DNA of 64,000 bases from Hanleya hanleyi (taxonomy: Eukaryota; Mollusca; Polyplacophora; Lepidopleurida; Hanleyidae). The stretch covers positions 62,001-126,000 of the forward strand of contig JAVTVY010036877.1 of assembly GCA_036873755.1 (NCBI GenBank). Reading direction: 5' to 3'. The first letter of the stretch is position 1; every line of letters begins with the position of its first letter. Position numbers and translations under genes: made by a program. The notes beneath the pieces were generated by a model. The model was not told the origin of the DNA, did not search any database, and saw only the letters and a list, made by a program, of their open reading frames with translations. Positions 50,639-61,859 of this stretch are shown here, in pieces.

Positions 50639-51484
50639 TTGACTAAAAAACGAGGAACTTTTATAGTCTACCCAAAATCCAAAAATCTGAGCAAATTAAA
50701 AAAGCTATCCGTGAACAAGTCAGAATATATAGTGTTCCCCAAATCAACTGATCTAAGGTTTAGACCTATCATAGCGGGGCCGGCATCTCCTACACAGCGT
50801 CTCAATCATTTAACCGACATTCTATTAAGACCATTTCTATCTCTTGTGCAGAGCTACATGCGGGATGATTTAGAATTTTTAAATCATTTGCCTGGTGAAA
50901 TACCGGGTGACACAGAAATGGCAACGTTCGATGTGAACAGCTTGTACAGCACAATTCCACATGAACAGGGAATGGAGGCTATAAAACGCCAATACGACGA
51001 AATACGCCCGAAATATGGGACCCAATTTAGCGATAAATTTGTGAAAACATGGATGCGATATCTGGATGATTGCTTTCTATTTTGGCCAAGCCAGTATGGC
51101 ACAATTCAACCATTTGTTGATGCTTTGAACGCTCTTCATCCAAATATGTCTTTCACTATGGAATCTAATAATGCGAGGATTTCCTTTTTGGATATTCTAG
51201 TGATTAAATCCGGTAGAGTTATTTGTACGGACATTTTCCGCAAACCGAACTATACACAGTTATATACACACTTTAGTTCGGACCACCCGCGACACACTAG
51301 AGAAAACATTCCATACTCCCTAGCTAGAAGAATTTGCACCATAGTCTCCAACAACGAACTCGGGGATCACAGGCTAAATGAATTAAAGTCAGCCCTAAGC
51401 TATAGGGGGTATCCACAGGGCCTCATTGACCAAGGTATCTGGAAGGCACTAAATCACCCTAGCGATGAGTTACTTAAAGTGTAA
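50639..51484 (+). CDS. Penelope-type reverse transcriptase, motif B region missing
   Basis: The 281-codon frame holds LRFRPIIAGPASPTQRLN, FDVNSLYSTIPHEQG (motif A), RYLDDCFLFW (motif C with the YxDD catalytic pair), FLDILV and the family-specific FRKPNYTQLYTHFSSDHP. In the family some 80-90 residues including motif B lie between motif A and motif C. Here DEIRPKYGT passes almost directly to FSDKFVKTWMRYLDD, so an in-frame deletion is likely and the enzyme should be dead. Upstream coding sequence is in another frame. Confidence 0.85.
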   Translation: MTKKRGTFIVYPKSKNLSKLKKLSVNKSEYIVFPKSTDLRFRPIIAGPASPTQRLNHLTDILLRPFLSLVQSYMRDDLEFLNHLPGEIPGDTEMATFDVNSLYSTIPHEQGMEAIKRQYDEIRPKYGTQFSDKFVKTWMRYLDDCFLFWPSQYGTIQPFVDALNALHPNMSFTMESNNARISFLDILVIKSGRVICTDIFRKPNYTQLYTHFSSDHPRHTRENIPYSLARRICTIVSNNELGDHRLNELKSALSYRGYPQGLIDQGIWKALNHPSDELLKV

Positions 51485-52043
51485 CTGTGGTACTTTTGCA
51501 AGTGTACGTCTTATCCAAGATAAGCTGTCAAATTATAGAATTTATACATTTTTTCTTGTTTTACGACTTTAATTTTTAACAATTTCAGTGTTATTAATGT
51601 TATTCTAGTGCACAGCGCCACAAGCATGTCGGAACTTGACGTTATTATCGAACGATACACCACGTCACAACGCAACATTGTTACAAAACTGTTCCATTCT
51701 CTGCATTGCCGCGACGTCCCGCAGATGGTGCAAGGAAGCTCGAAATATGATGTCGTTAACGTCATCTCTGACGTCAAAAGAGGCAGCGCAAATTTCTCTC
51801 GCACTGTAGAAATCTGCCTTCGAATCCTCCGAGATAGAATACGAGTGAAATGTTTGGGGAAAACTTCATTACGTTTTGTTATTCACATCGTTATCTTGAA
51901 TATGGCATAAACTTACACAAGTGCCACAGTTACACTTTAAACCCATCCCTAAACAGCAGGAAGGTCCGAATATTGTTCCGTTCGTTACGACGTATAATCC
52001 CAACAATACAAAAATATTTTTCCCGTTGTAATGAATACCTTAA

Positions 52044-52480
52044 GGATGTCCGCTGGTGGTAAATCAAAGTAATTAACTTTTTGAATAATGTGTGTTGTTG
52101 CATTCATAATTGTGTAATATGAGGAAAAACAAAGAAAAAAAATATAGGTTGGTGTGCATTTTTTAGCTGTAGGCAACGTTAAGTGGACTGACCCATGCTC
52201 AATTTGATAACCCAGAAAGCATGGGGAATAGCCCTAGTTTTGAAGCATATTCATGAAAAATTCATATAAATAGTATTTAACTTTTTCTTATATTCTAACT
52301 GTTTGCAGATAATCACAATGTCTATCAAAATTTAGCAAATTGGATGGATGTTGGTGTGCAAAATTCTCGGCTATAAGGCTTTTAAAGGAAACCCCCATCT
52401 CTTAACCTAGGGAAGGGAGATAACCCAATAGAAAAACAGGCAAAATGGCTGCCAAAGTCAAAAACCACCAGCGGACATCC
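52044..52480 (+). mobile_element. MITE family B copy 2, inserted in the Penelope ORF
   Basis: A 437-bp element with perfect 16-bp inverted ends GGATGTCCGCTGGTGG / CCACCAGCGGACATCC and TTAA on both sides (52040-52043, 52481-52484). The Penelope reading frame stops at its left edge and resumes in phase at its right edge if one TTAA is counted once, so this is a clean footprint of insertion. Confidence 0.9.
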
Positions 52481-52629
52481 TTAAGCATTTTAGATCAAAG
52501 TCCTAAAATGAAGGCTATCGTTTCCAACTCACGAATCATTAACAGTAAAAGGCAATCCCCCAATTTGAAGAAAATTTTAACAAGGGCTCGTTTTTCGGAT
52601 GTGAGCTGTAACGCAATCAATCAATCATT

Positions 52630-52845
52630 TATTCCACTCTAACCACTCAGGGTGGCACGAGAGGTGTACAGTGTGAGCTACAGATGGCGGATAACAATAT
52701 ACATTTAAGCATTACTAATAATTACATAGACATTCCTTCTTTGATAAATTTACAGAGATTCATGAGCTTGCGCTTGTCTTCAGATTGAAATAGTTCTCTG
52801 AGCTTGATGACATTTGGCCTTGTATATATATATATATATATATGT
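52630..52845 (-). mobile_element. Short LINE 3' end inserted in the Penelope element
   Basis: On the minus strand a short frame (KLRELFQSEDKRKLMNLCKF, then a stop), a non-coding stretch and a tail AATAAATGATTGATTGATTG. The other edge is a (TA)n run at about 52826. A microsatellite-type tail and severe 5' truncation are typical of LINEs. The clade is unknown. Confidence 0.5.
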
Positions 52846-52855
52846 TGTCTAAATC

Positions 52856-53216
52856 TCACTATTGGCAGTTCATATCTCTTTCGGAAAACCAACAAACAGT
52901 TCAAAATTAAACATAATATGGACTGTGATTCTAGAAATCTTCTGTATGTTCTGACTTGTAATGGATTTGGCGCTCCATATATAGGCCACACAGGGGACCG
53001 TCTGAAATCACGGACTCGCCTACACCGACAACAAACAGAAACACATAGATTACGTCATCTCAAAGTGAGTAAACATGTGGCAGATTGTGCTAGCCATCTT
53101 GAGATTAAATTTTCCATTTTTCCGTTTTTTAAATTTAACACGGACGATGTAAGCATCCGGTTGGAAAAAGAAAAAATGTTCATTGAAAAATACGGGGAAT
53201 CCCTCAATTGCTAATG
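52856..53216 (+). pseudogene. GIY-YIG endonuclease domain of the Penelope-like element
   Basis: The frame has NLLYVLTCNGFGAPYIGHTG, then RLKSRTRLHRQQ, a conserved SKHVADCASH and a last block EKEKMFIEKYG. LYV and YIG are the GIY-YIG strands, and the Arg after them is the catalytic one. The stop is at 53212-53214. It is cut off from the reverse transcriptase by insertions. Confidence 0.8.
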
Positions 53217-53449
53217 CCGAAAATATATCACTTAATTATTTGATCGATTCAGAGTCATTGAAACATTATTTCAGTATTCGCAGACTGATTCCAGAAAATG
53301 AGTTATGCGCATGTCTTTAGGTGCATGGAGACCAAAAACTGTAAAGTACGCATGTCTGAGTACATGGAAACGCCCACAAATGACCAACCAGCAGTCGTCT
53401 CTCTGTAATCATTGTTTTGTATGTGACTATACTTGTTCTGTTATAATGA

Positions 53450-54345
53450 ATTTATGTAACCATGCAACAATAATTGTAGACATGCTGCACTGTATAAATT
53501 GTATCCAATAGCATGCTGCTTGTATCACATGCTGTACAGTATCTCTCGTTTTTCGCTTTAGCTTTCCATCTTCCGGTTTCAATTGGCAATTTATGATTCC
53601 AAGATCGAAATCTACTGATAATAATTCTGCTTTTTTTTTCGTTCAAAATAGTCAGGTATTTTTCGAATTGGAAGTCGATTTTGAATATTCTGTGAATGAC
53701 ACCTTTTGACGAAGAATACACATCGCTGTGCCACTTTTGGATAAATTGATCCTTTAGGGTTTGTTCCAGCAGTTCTAAGAGACATGCAGCATTGTTTACA
53801 TTTTGTGAATCCCACACGTAGTTGAAGCCAGTATTACACAGAGCTGTTTCAATGCAGTCTAATCATGGGGATTTGAAATTTTCTCTTTGCGCAAACATAA
53901 ACTTGTAAACAGTGTAACCCAATTTGATTTCTTTTCATTGAATTATTTTCATCCAAAAAGCTACCATTCGAAGGTATACTTTCACATACAGTGGATACAC
54001 TCCAAGTTCACCGTAGATCATGATGTTGGGGGAGCATTTCTTCAGTCCTAGGGCTCTTTTACAAACTTGCAGAAAGAAGCTGTCAATATTTCCGAAGTTT
54101 TCATATCCCCATATTTCACATCTATAAAGTACTATCGGTAAAACTACTCGAATAATTTAAGCTGACAGTCCATTGGTAAGGAGAGGTAATGTATTTTCCT
54201 GTAAACATCGAATATTGCTTTCGTAGCTTGTGCGACTAGTTGTTTTCGTGCAGTTAAGAAACTGCCAACAGTATCTAAATGTAAGAAATCGCGATGTGGG
54301 GCCATATAATTGAAGGGCCCTGTTTCCAATTTGAGAATCGGCGAA
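53450..54345 (-). pseudogene. LINE reverse transcriptase C-terminal fragment (family 1)
   Basis: Minus-strand frames in order: RKQLVAQATKAIFDVYRKIH (54240s), VVLPIVLYRCEIWG (about 54120), VCKRALGLKK, then FRSWNHKLPIETGRW and ERYCTACD (53540s). These are the thumb and C-terminal motifs of a LINE polymerase (LxYGxExWG, H-LPIExGRW, CxxC). Two frame changes break it. It separates two Penelope GIY-YIG pieces. Confidence 0.7.
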
Positions 54346-54384
54346 CGAATTTTCAGGTTAAGTTTAACATGTCATGTGAATCTA

Positions 54385-54660
54385 AATTTGTTATTTATGT
54401 TTTGGTTTACCAAAATTGTGGCAAACAATATATAGATTAGACTATATACAGACCTCCGAAACAGATTAACTCGGCACAGACAGCAAATTAACAATGCCAA
54501 ATACTGTGTACTGCCGGTCAGTCAGAGAATGTTCCTCACATATTAACCCGCCTTTCAAAGTGTTCCCCTTTTATCAAGTACAAGAAAGCAACTAAGCTCT
54601 TATGGATGTTAAAGAAACCTCATTTATAGAATCTTTCTGTCCATCGCTAAATGGAAATCA
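54385..54660 (+). pseudogene. Second GIY-YIG (Penelope-like) fragment
   Basis: The frame reads FVIYVLVYQNCGKQYID, then, after stops, ENVPHILTRLSKC and ETSFIESFCPSLNGN. These match the start and end of a Penelope GIY-YIG domain. It is much more decayed than the first and differs in sequence, so it is another family member and not a tandem copy. Confidence 0.55.
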
Positions 54661-55394
54661 TAGACCCTGAATTGTGTTTAACTGTACTTTGTTGAATCGA
54701 ATTTACATGCATATTTTAGACTCTACTTTTAAGCTATATTTATCCATATTTGTAACGATCATTGTATATCTCACTTAACCGAGTTGATTATTGACCCCTG
54801 TAATTAATACTTCATGTATAGACTTGCTTTTGTCACATATACTGATGTAGATTTCATGTTTAAACCGTGGTTAATTGTCTACAGACCTGGTACATTGTGT
54901 CATAATCTACCGCCTTTGTGTGTTTTAAAGACCGCCGTATCACATACTCAGTACTGGCAATGATTCGTTCTAACTTGTTTATATGTATGTATAGTAACCG
55001 TAATCGAGCAACGCTAAACATTAGAATGCTTATAAATTGTGTATATACTATTGTTATATCATTCCTCGACTGACGGTCAGGAGGGTGCCTGTTGTCGGAG
55101 GAAGATATATCAAAGTATTGCATCGAAAAACAATAGAAAACACGAATCACTACAAACCTTTTATTTCGTATGATACAGGTACGGCACACCGAAGACCACA
55201 GATGGGCTACACAAGACCAGAAACAGCATACGGATGACGATTACAAGAATATCAACAGCGCCTTGAGTGACAACGCCGCACAACGAGGACGTCAAAATCA
55301 TAATACGCAACCCTATACCACACCAGACACGCTACCCCATAGATGTCACCGAACTGACGCTTCAACACAGAATATGATCCTTGGACTGGTTTAA
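54661..55394. other. No gene recognised
   Basis: Short frames on both strands at 54860-55394 overlap and lack known motifs. Confidence 0.4.
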
Positions 55395-55877
55395 ACAATA
55401 TTTTATTTCAGTAATGGATCTAGACTAACACCTCTCCAGATGACAATGGATGAATTTACATATAAATACAAACAAGATGATGGATGGTAAATGGAACTAA
55501 AACAACAGTTGTGGCAATAAAGAAAGAAATATATATATATATATAAATAAATACGCAGTTCTTGATAACAATTCCGTAAGACGGATATTTTCTCGAAACA
55601 AATTTGCACTGGATTATAATTTAAAAATTCATGCATACATCTTCTCTCGGAAGTAATACAAAAATACTCATTACTGACAAATCATGAGTGATTTACAAAC
55701 ATTGACATTGACCATTAACAAAATTTTCTAAATCTTTCAGATTCTATACAGAATATTTGTATGCTGTTCGCTATCTCTACATTGAATTCGTCATTAAGAT
55801 CTGGATTTCCAAATAAGAGCGATTTGTATGTAAGTCCAGGATATTGTGCTAGTTCTAAGAACATATAGTCTGTCTTT

Positions 55878-56645
55878 TTATGTTATGATTTGGACAGTAT
55901 ACAAAAGAAAATGCTCGTTGTCTTCATAAGGGTAACCGCAATTACACACAGGCGAGTCTTGTATGAATCTATTAAATTTATGCGCATTCAAATCGCTACA
56001 TGAAAGGCGCAGTTGTGCATGAAGAATCTGCCCTATCCTCAACCCAGAAAAGAATTGGCATGGAATTTTGTTGTCTTTCGATTTCAAAAAGTTTTTTAAT
56101 AATTTGTAACTGTCAGCAGTTCTAATTTCAATGTCAAGCTCGTTCCCCATTCTGGTTGTGGAGGGAATGAAAGACTTAGAATAAAGTTGCGTTCGACAAT
56201 TTGGAACAGAAAGATCTGCGGCATTTCGAAGCGGGTATTCTGTTCTGTGCGATACTGTCTGCGGAACAAGTGAGACCAGGAAAGGAGGGCACATGACATT
56301 AATCATTTTATAAAATAAACTAAGTTTATGTCGGTTCCTTCGTTCCTTCATCGTGATAAAACCAGTTTCGGTGTAGACCGACTCGTGACTAGTTCCGCGG
56401 ACCGCTCCACAAATTGTACGCAACGCATCTAATTGAAGGTTTTCTAATAAATTAACCTGTTCTTCCGTACAATTGGACCATACAACGTCGCCGTAATCAA
56501 AAATTGGTAGAATGAAAGAACGATACATCGTCTCTAAGGACTTACGGGACAATCGATATTTTAAAGATCTTAAGCAGTTAATCATTGGACTAACCTTCTT
56601 AAAGATCGCTTTCCACATCCCTGTTGTCTGAAAATAGATGCCCAA
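55878..56645 (-). pseudogene. LINE family 2 thumb and C-terminal region
   Basis: A 255-codon open frame with SLKYRLSRKSLETMYRSFIL, PIFDYGDVVWSN, LENLQLDALRTICG and the final CNCGYPYEDNEHFLL. In the family this region follows the polymerase palm. The expected HxxLxCPxY end is shifted out of frame near 55900, and LFGNPDLNDEFN continues in another frame. Confidence 0.75.
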
Positions 56646-56799
56646 GTGTTTATGTGAACCATCTTCCGTTAATACTTTGTCGCCGAACAGGCTTATAAGT
56701 AGGATTCTGCTTCAGACGGAAGTTCATTGACTTCGATTTTTCTGGGCTGAATTTTACAAGCCATTTGTCGGCCCAGGCTTTTATTTTTCTTAGATCGGA

Positions 56800-57430
56800 G
56801 TTTAACGTTGCAACAGATAATACCGGGTCTTCTATAACAATATATATTCAAGTGTCGTCGGCGTAAAGACGAATGTTTGATTCAGTATCCAAAATTAAGT
56901 CATTGATGTATATAAGGAACAACAAAGTAGATTTACCATTGGTAATTGTAACAAACTGTTTTCTCTGAGACAAGTAACTGGCGAACCAGCGTAGTAACTT
57001 CCGCCTTATACCAACAGCTTCTATTTGGACAAAAGAGCTATGTGCCACACCCTATCAAACGCCTTACTTATGTAAAAAAAATACTGCTCGAACATCTTTT
57101 CGATCGCCCATTGCTTTGCCAATAAATTCGTAAATATCAATTAATTGGTATACAGTGCAATCACCAGGAATAAATCCGGATTGAAAGGGGGTGATAATAG
57201 TCATCAAGTAAAAAGTTGTGTACGTACTTATAAACTGCCTTTTCAAAAACCTTAAACGTAGAACAAGTTAGGGAAATTGGTCCATAGATTGAAGGACATT
57301 GTATCGACCCTTTTTTATAAGTTGGGATAACTTGAGCTATTTTCCATATTTGAGGTACGCGGCCGGTGGCCAGTGATATGTTAAACAGCCTCGTAAGAGG
57401 GACAGCTAATTCAGCAGCAACTGATTTTAA
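56800..57430 (-). pseudogene. LINE family 2 reverse transcriptase palm
   Basis: Frames 57246-57064 and 57048-56848 together hold the palm: QSGFIPGDCTVYQLIDIYEF, then IRRKLLRWFASYLSQRKQ and the catalytic YADD in NIRLYADDT. A frame change at about 57060 splits the AFDxVWH motif. Confidence 0.75.
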
Positions 57431-58395
57431 AATACGATTATTAATACCATCAGGCCCGTTCGATTAACGTCGAGGCACAGCAGAAGATCCTTAACTTCAC
57501 CAACACTTAGTTCGATGTAGTCAATGTAGTTTGGGTCAAATTCAGTATTAGGCACTTCTATGTTTTCCTCGTTCAAGACCGACTGATCAGCGAAATACTT
57601 ATTAAAAGTTTCGGCTATTTCGTCAGGCTCACTAGCTATTTTGTTGTCGTATTCGATTGGAGTTGTTTGCAATTTCGATTGGCCACTATCTCTAAAGTAT
57701 GATTTTAACAATTTCCACCAAGTTTGAGAGTTCTTTGGGGATCCGCTGGTTTTATTGTCCAATTTATCACTGTAAGATTGCTTTGCCTCACGGATCATAG
57801 CGATTGTTTCATTTCTTATCTTTCTGAAATTTGCCCAGTCATCTGGGAGATTACTGTTCTTAGCTTTCCGATGACTTCTATCACGTAGTCTCAGTTGTCT
57901 ACAGAGTGTGCCAGTCATCCAAGGACAAACGGATGGCCTGATTGTAACAGTTTTATTTGGAATATAGTTCCTAATAGTAGAGATTATGAAATTAGAAAAG
58001 TGTTCTGCTACGGCGGCTATGTCGTCATTATCAAATATGTTGTCCCAATTCGATTGTGATAAACTTTCAAACATACCGGAAATATTCATTTTTTCGTAAT
58101 CCCAAATAGTACGTTTGTAACATCGATATTTTGCGGCACGTGCTTTTAGATTAATAAATACACCATTATGATCACTACAGAAGGGTGGAATAACGCCTGA
58201 CGAAGATACATAACTGGGGCATGTCCTTTGACTTTCACGCAATATAGGACGTAGACCTGCCGTCCTGTACCCCAATACACACTCCAAGCAATTGTTACAG
58301 GCAATTGTTGGAAGAACCCAGAAACTGGAGAGTAACAAAATCCTTGGTAATGCCGTCTCGGGACGTCGGTGGAGGGGTGTGGGGGAAACCAGCAT
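57427..58395 (-). pseudogene. LINE family 2 endonuclease end and linker
   Basis: A 322-codon frame. From about residue 94 it is LINE-like (SDHNGVFINL, then YKRTIWDYEK, CPWMTGTLCRQLRLRDRSHR, TFNKYFADQ). The first 90 residues do not resemble an endonuclease and probably read through sequence beyond the 5' truncation point near 58260. Confidence 0.7.
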
Positions 58396-59495
58396 GACTC
58401 ATGGTTCTTTGTTTATGGAGAGACTATTGTTCTACCAAGATGTGAGGGCACGTCTCAACTTGTTCATAAAAGACGTTGGGATGTATAAATAGAATAGTGA
58501 ATTAACAATAACATTATGATGTATAAAGAGAACTGACGTGATGATCTTTGGGGGTTTATTACATATTAAGTAATAAAAAAGGAAATATTACATATAAAAA
58601 AAACGGTCTATTGATTTAAGACCTTTATATAGAAGGTATTGATGAACGTCATAATACTGGCGTCAAAAAGTAACCGAAAAACGAAAGCCTAATGATAATA
58701 AATGGCTAAATGGTTCGGTCCCATTAGATAGACTTTATAGTACATAATACATACTGAATTTACGGAGAGGAAAAACATGGGGGAGTAGTATAGAAAGAAA
58801 GCGTTATGATGTATGCGCGTGATTGGACTATCCTTGGTCCTAATGGGTAGCTAGTGAACCGAGTGGGAAAGACTACAGTAATATCATTAGTAGTAAGAAA
58901 AGCATATTTAAGGTCCAGACAAAATCAGTAGTAGAGAAAGCGAAAAGTGGAAACCTGTGACCTGGAGAGTGTTTTAGTTATGGGATGGGAAATGTCCGAT
59001 AAAACATGAAGTTAACATTGAAGTAACTGAAGGGGCTTGGGAGAATATTTAGAGGCAGATGACTCTTGCTGTGTCGTCACATGACCGGAAAGATGTTTAA
59101 CCACCATATGACTCACCGATCATTGTTTATGCCTAGATGCGGGGACAAGTCAGTACTTGTCAAGGAATAACAAAGGAGCAGGGAAATAATAAAGAAATAA
59201 GAATAGAACAGGTGTATTAACAATGATGTGGAGCATGACCGGAAAGATGTTTAACCCTCATATGACTCACCGATCATTGTTTATGGGGTGGCTATTGTTC
59301 TACTAGATGTGAGGGCAAGTCTGTACTTGTCAAGAAATAAAGGCAAAGGAACAGGGAATTAGCAAGAAATAAGAATAGAACAGGGGTTTTACCAATAATG
59401 TCAGTGTGTGGGCGTATATGGCTGTTTATGGAGAGACTAATGTTCTACCTAGATGTGGGGGGGGGCAAGTCTGTACAAAGGAACAAGAAATAATA
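58395..59495. repeat. Imperfect repeats, about 155-175-bp unit
   Basis: TGTTTATGGAGAGACTA(T/A)TG, TTCTACC(A/T)AGATGTG and GTCTGTACTTGTC recur near 58412, 59120, 59290 and 59425. GACCGGAAAGATGTTTAACC occurs at 59085 and 59240. Confidence 0.6.
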
Positions 59496-59498
59496 AAG

Positions 59499-59737
59499 AG
59501 TGAGTGAGTGAGTAGGATTTAACGTCGTTTTCAACATTGTTTCAGTCATATCACGACGGTGCCTACATGTCCCAGAACACGAGAGTGTCCACAGTTCCTA
59601 TTATTCTGGACACTGATCAGCCCAGTCAGTATAGCACCCGGTCACCCATCCAAGTATTGACCGAGCTCAACGCTGCTTAACTTCGGTGATCTGACGAGAA
59701 CGGGTGTGCCCAACGTGATGCGCCGTACCCGAAATAA
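59499..59737 (-). mobile_element. 5S-rRNA-derived SINE, copy 3
   Basis: A full-length copy on the minus strand. Its head lies at 59737 (CGGCGCATCACGTTGGGCAC), and TTAAGCAGCGTTGAGCTC and CAATACTTGGATGGGTGACC follow. The tail ends in AACGTCGTTAAATCC-like sequence and CACTCACTCAC (seen as GTGAGTGAGTGAG at 59499). Confidence 0.88.
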
Positions 59738-59809
59738 TAAAGAAATAACAATAGAACAGGTGTATTAAAAATGATGTCAGGATCTATAAATAGAACTTAT
59801 ATGAAGTAT

Positions 59810-60005
59810 CAAAACAGGGATTAATAAATATGAAGTAATAACACGGGGATTAATACATATGAAATAACAACACGGAGATTAATACATATTAAATAACAAC
59901 ACGGTGATTAATACATATTAAATAAGAAAACGGAGATTATAACTTATTAAATAACAAAAACACTATGTAAGAAACAGGGATTAATCCATATTAAGTAACA
60001 AAAAC
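59810..60005. repeat. AT-rich tandem repeat, about 31-bp unit, six copies
   Basis: CGGAGATTAATACATATTAA, then ATAACAACA, repeats with small changes. Confidence 0.8.
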
Positions 60006-60775
60006 ACTATTTTAGAGATTATTACATATAAGGTTGTTTTGGTACTCGCTATTGTATTCTGCTTAATTTTCTTAGCCACCAAATCCTCAGCTAGGTGAAA
60101 TGATTTTAAGTTTGGGGCATTTACAGGTTTATGTGGGCCTGTGTAATGCAGAGAAAATCCAAATCGAAATCCATTCTCTAATAAAATGTTGTCTTCTTTT
60201 TCTGGGTAATCTTGCAACCAAAAACATAATCTATCAAATTTGATAGGTGTATTTGCCAAAGAAAGTAATTCCGTCGGGATACACGTATCAACCTGATCAC
60301 TCATGATGCTTGTGAAAGGTAGATTGGTGTCACTTTGTGTGTTAATTAGCTGAAGTGGAGGGACGAAAATTGCCCTTGTTACCGTTCTTGTTAACCGTGC
60401 ATGTTCTAGCTGCATGCGACCCTGAACATTTCATGCATTTATGGACAAATCTACAATTCTTCCTACTGCAGCCATCACCATTGTAGGCAAAGCAATAACG
60501 GTTACCAATACCAGCCCGATTACCTCTATTGGTAACAACAGAGCGGCTGTCAACACCAGTAGCATGCGGAAACATGCAAGTCATCCACAGCTCGCAATAA
60601 ATAACCCCCAGGAAGAATTTGGATGCTTTGACATTCGGAGGCGAAATTGCTGGTCATAGACAGCGAATGCTGCACGGGTCACTCGTGCTGCTAACATAAG
60701 GACTATTCTCATATATTTTAGCAGCTGACGTGCACGTGATGGATGCTGTTGCAAATAAATGCTACTAAAGATCAA
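59981..60775 (-). pseudogene. DIRS-like element: gag C-terminus, zinc finger and RT N-terminus
   Basis: Minus-strand frames in order: LLKYMRIV, YDQQFRLRMSKHPNSSWG (60720-60600), a Cys/His finger YCFAYNGDGCSRKNCRFVHK followed by CMKCSGSHAARTC (about 60500-60400), then PIKFDRLCFWLQDYPEKE, GFRFGFSLHYTGPHKPV and NLKSFHLAEDLVAKKI (60250-60050). I know this order (YDxQFRxR, CxxFN-type finger, TPIxxDRLxxxLxxYPD, GFxxGF) from gag-RT regions of DIRS-like tyrosine-recombinase retroelements. The frame changes between zinc finger and RT start, and the catalytic RT region is absent. Confidence 0.65.
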
Positions 60776-61858
60776 CTAGAGCCTTAGGCACTGAAACAGA
60801 GCTATTTAAATGTAAAATAGGCCGTTGGAATAATTCCACTAACTCTTTGATGTTCCATCCCATGGCGAAGAGCCATACTTGTAGTCTCACACATTCCTCT
60901 CAACAAGGATCTCTATTGCATTAGTGTATATGTACACATATATATATTAAAAAAAATAGCTTGTGACTGCTGGGACAGACATTTATTATGAAACCAACCT
61001 GATGAAATGATAAAATAATATCTTCTCTGCATGTTACCAATATTTTGAAATATTTCACTTTTTTCAGATAATAGAAAGCATATCCTTCGGCAGTACATGA
61101 CAAAGATGAGTATTGAGATACAATGTAAAATTCTCATGGTTAGATGGACTGGAGCTATGCTGGGATGAATCCTCTCATGGCATCATATTATATACATGTA
61201 CCTCCTTCTGCCAATACACCCCTAGTATATTACAGTTCTATTTGGTTACCTTACAGTTTCAAACACAGCGTGTCTGTGATATGCAGAGCTCTTTCTGTAG
61301 ATCAGGGGAAAATGCTTGCAACATTCCATGAATATTTCAGAAGCAGAATGGAAAGAAAACATTTCTGAATGCAGAGAAATTTTTACGTAAATGATTTGAC
61401 CACCACTGGAATTTAGAAACTTGCCATGAAAAGATAATGCAGAGGGTCTTGAGGGGTAAGCTTAAATGGCGAAAATTCCAAATTGTAACTCAACACATAT
61501 ATTTCATGAAAATGTAAATGAATACAGGCAAAGTGAAATATCCCATTGTTTTCTACAATGATTTACACTTATACTGGTATTATTTAATACTAAATTACTG
61601 CCCAAACACGCTTTCGAATGAGAATGAGTTAGTCCCACAAAATCACTCAACATGCGCCTCTCAAAATTTGTGGTTTAGCAGACGACATATTTTGAGTAGG
61701 AAATTAATGCCACTGGAAAATGAACGAAAACACGCATAAAATTAGATAAATGGAAATGTAACTTAAACATATCAGACCTGCAACTATACGCGAACATTAA
61801 AAAGACAGAACCCTGGACACTCTAAAGAAGGAAGTTTCAGCCCTCTTTCTTGTCGTGT
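60776..61858. other. About 1.1 kb of unrelated DNA splitting the DIRS-like gag
   Basis: AT-rich, with an ATATATATTAAAAA run at about 60940. No coding or terminal signature was recognised. The gag relics on either side are consecutive parts of one protein, so this is either an insertion or a diverged internal region. Confidence 0.4.
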
Positions 61859-61859
61859 A

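Larger units (their letters stand above)
49200..53216 (+). mobile_element. Penelope-like element, degraded and interrupted
   Basis: Parts in order: a charged N-terminal region (49254-49795), a segment with INLSPYSLKPEEIEILKLGL (about 50080), then IIKEADKGKAVVIMDRDY (about 50435), a reverse transcriptase (50639-51484), a linker with PFVTTYNPNN (about 51983) and SRIINSKRQSPNLKKIL (about 52523), and a C-terminal GIY-YIG nuclease ending at 53214. This RT plus GIY-YIG order defines Penelope-like elements, which prime at nicked DNA. Several frameshifts separate the parts. MITE B copy 2 and a LINE tail are inserted in the 3' half. Confidence 0.85.
55395..58260 (-). mobile_element. LINE (Jockey/CR1-type, family 2), 5'-truncated
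   Basis: Minus-strand order: end of an endonuclease (SDHNGVF, about 58160), a linker with YKRTIWDYEKMN and RKIRNETIAMIREAKQSY, reverse transcriptase motifs (PFQSGFIPGDCT, FASYLSQRKQFVTI, LLFLIYIND, RLYADDT), the C-terminal zinc-type end (CNCGYPYEDNEHFLL), and a 3' UTR down to about 55395. The front of the endonuclease is missing. A (TA)n run lies at 55527-55548. At least three frame changes make it inactive. Confidence 0.8.

Noticed and set aside
60441..60659. Plus-strand frame of 72 codons
   Set aside because: It is a shadow of the minus-strand zinc-finger gag region.
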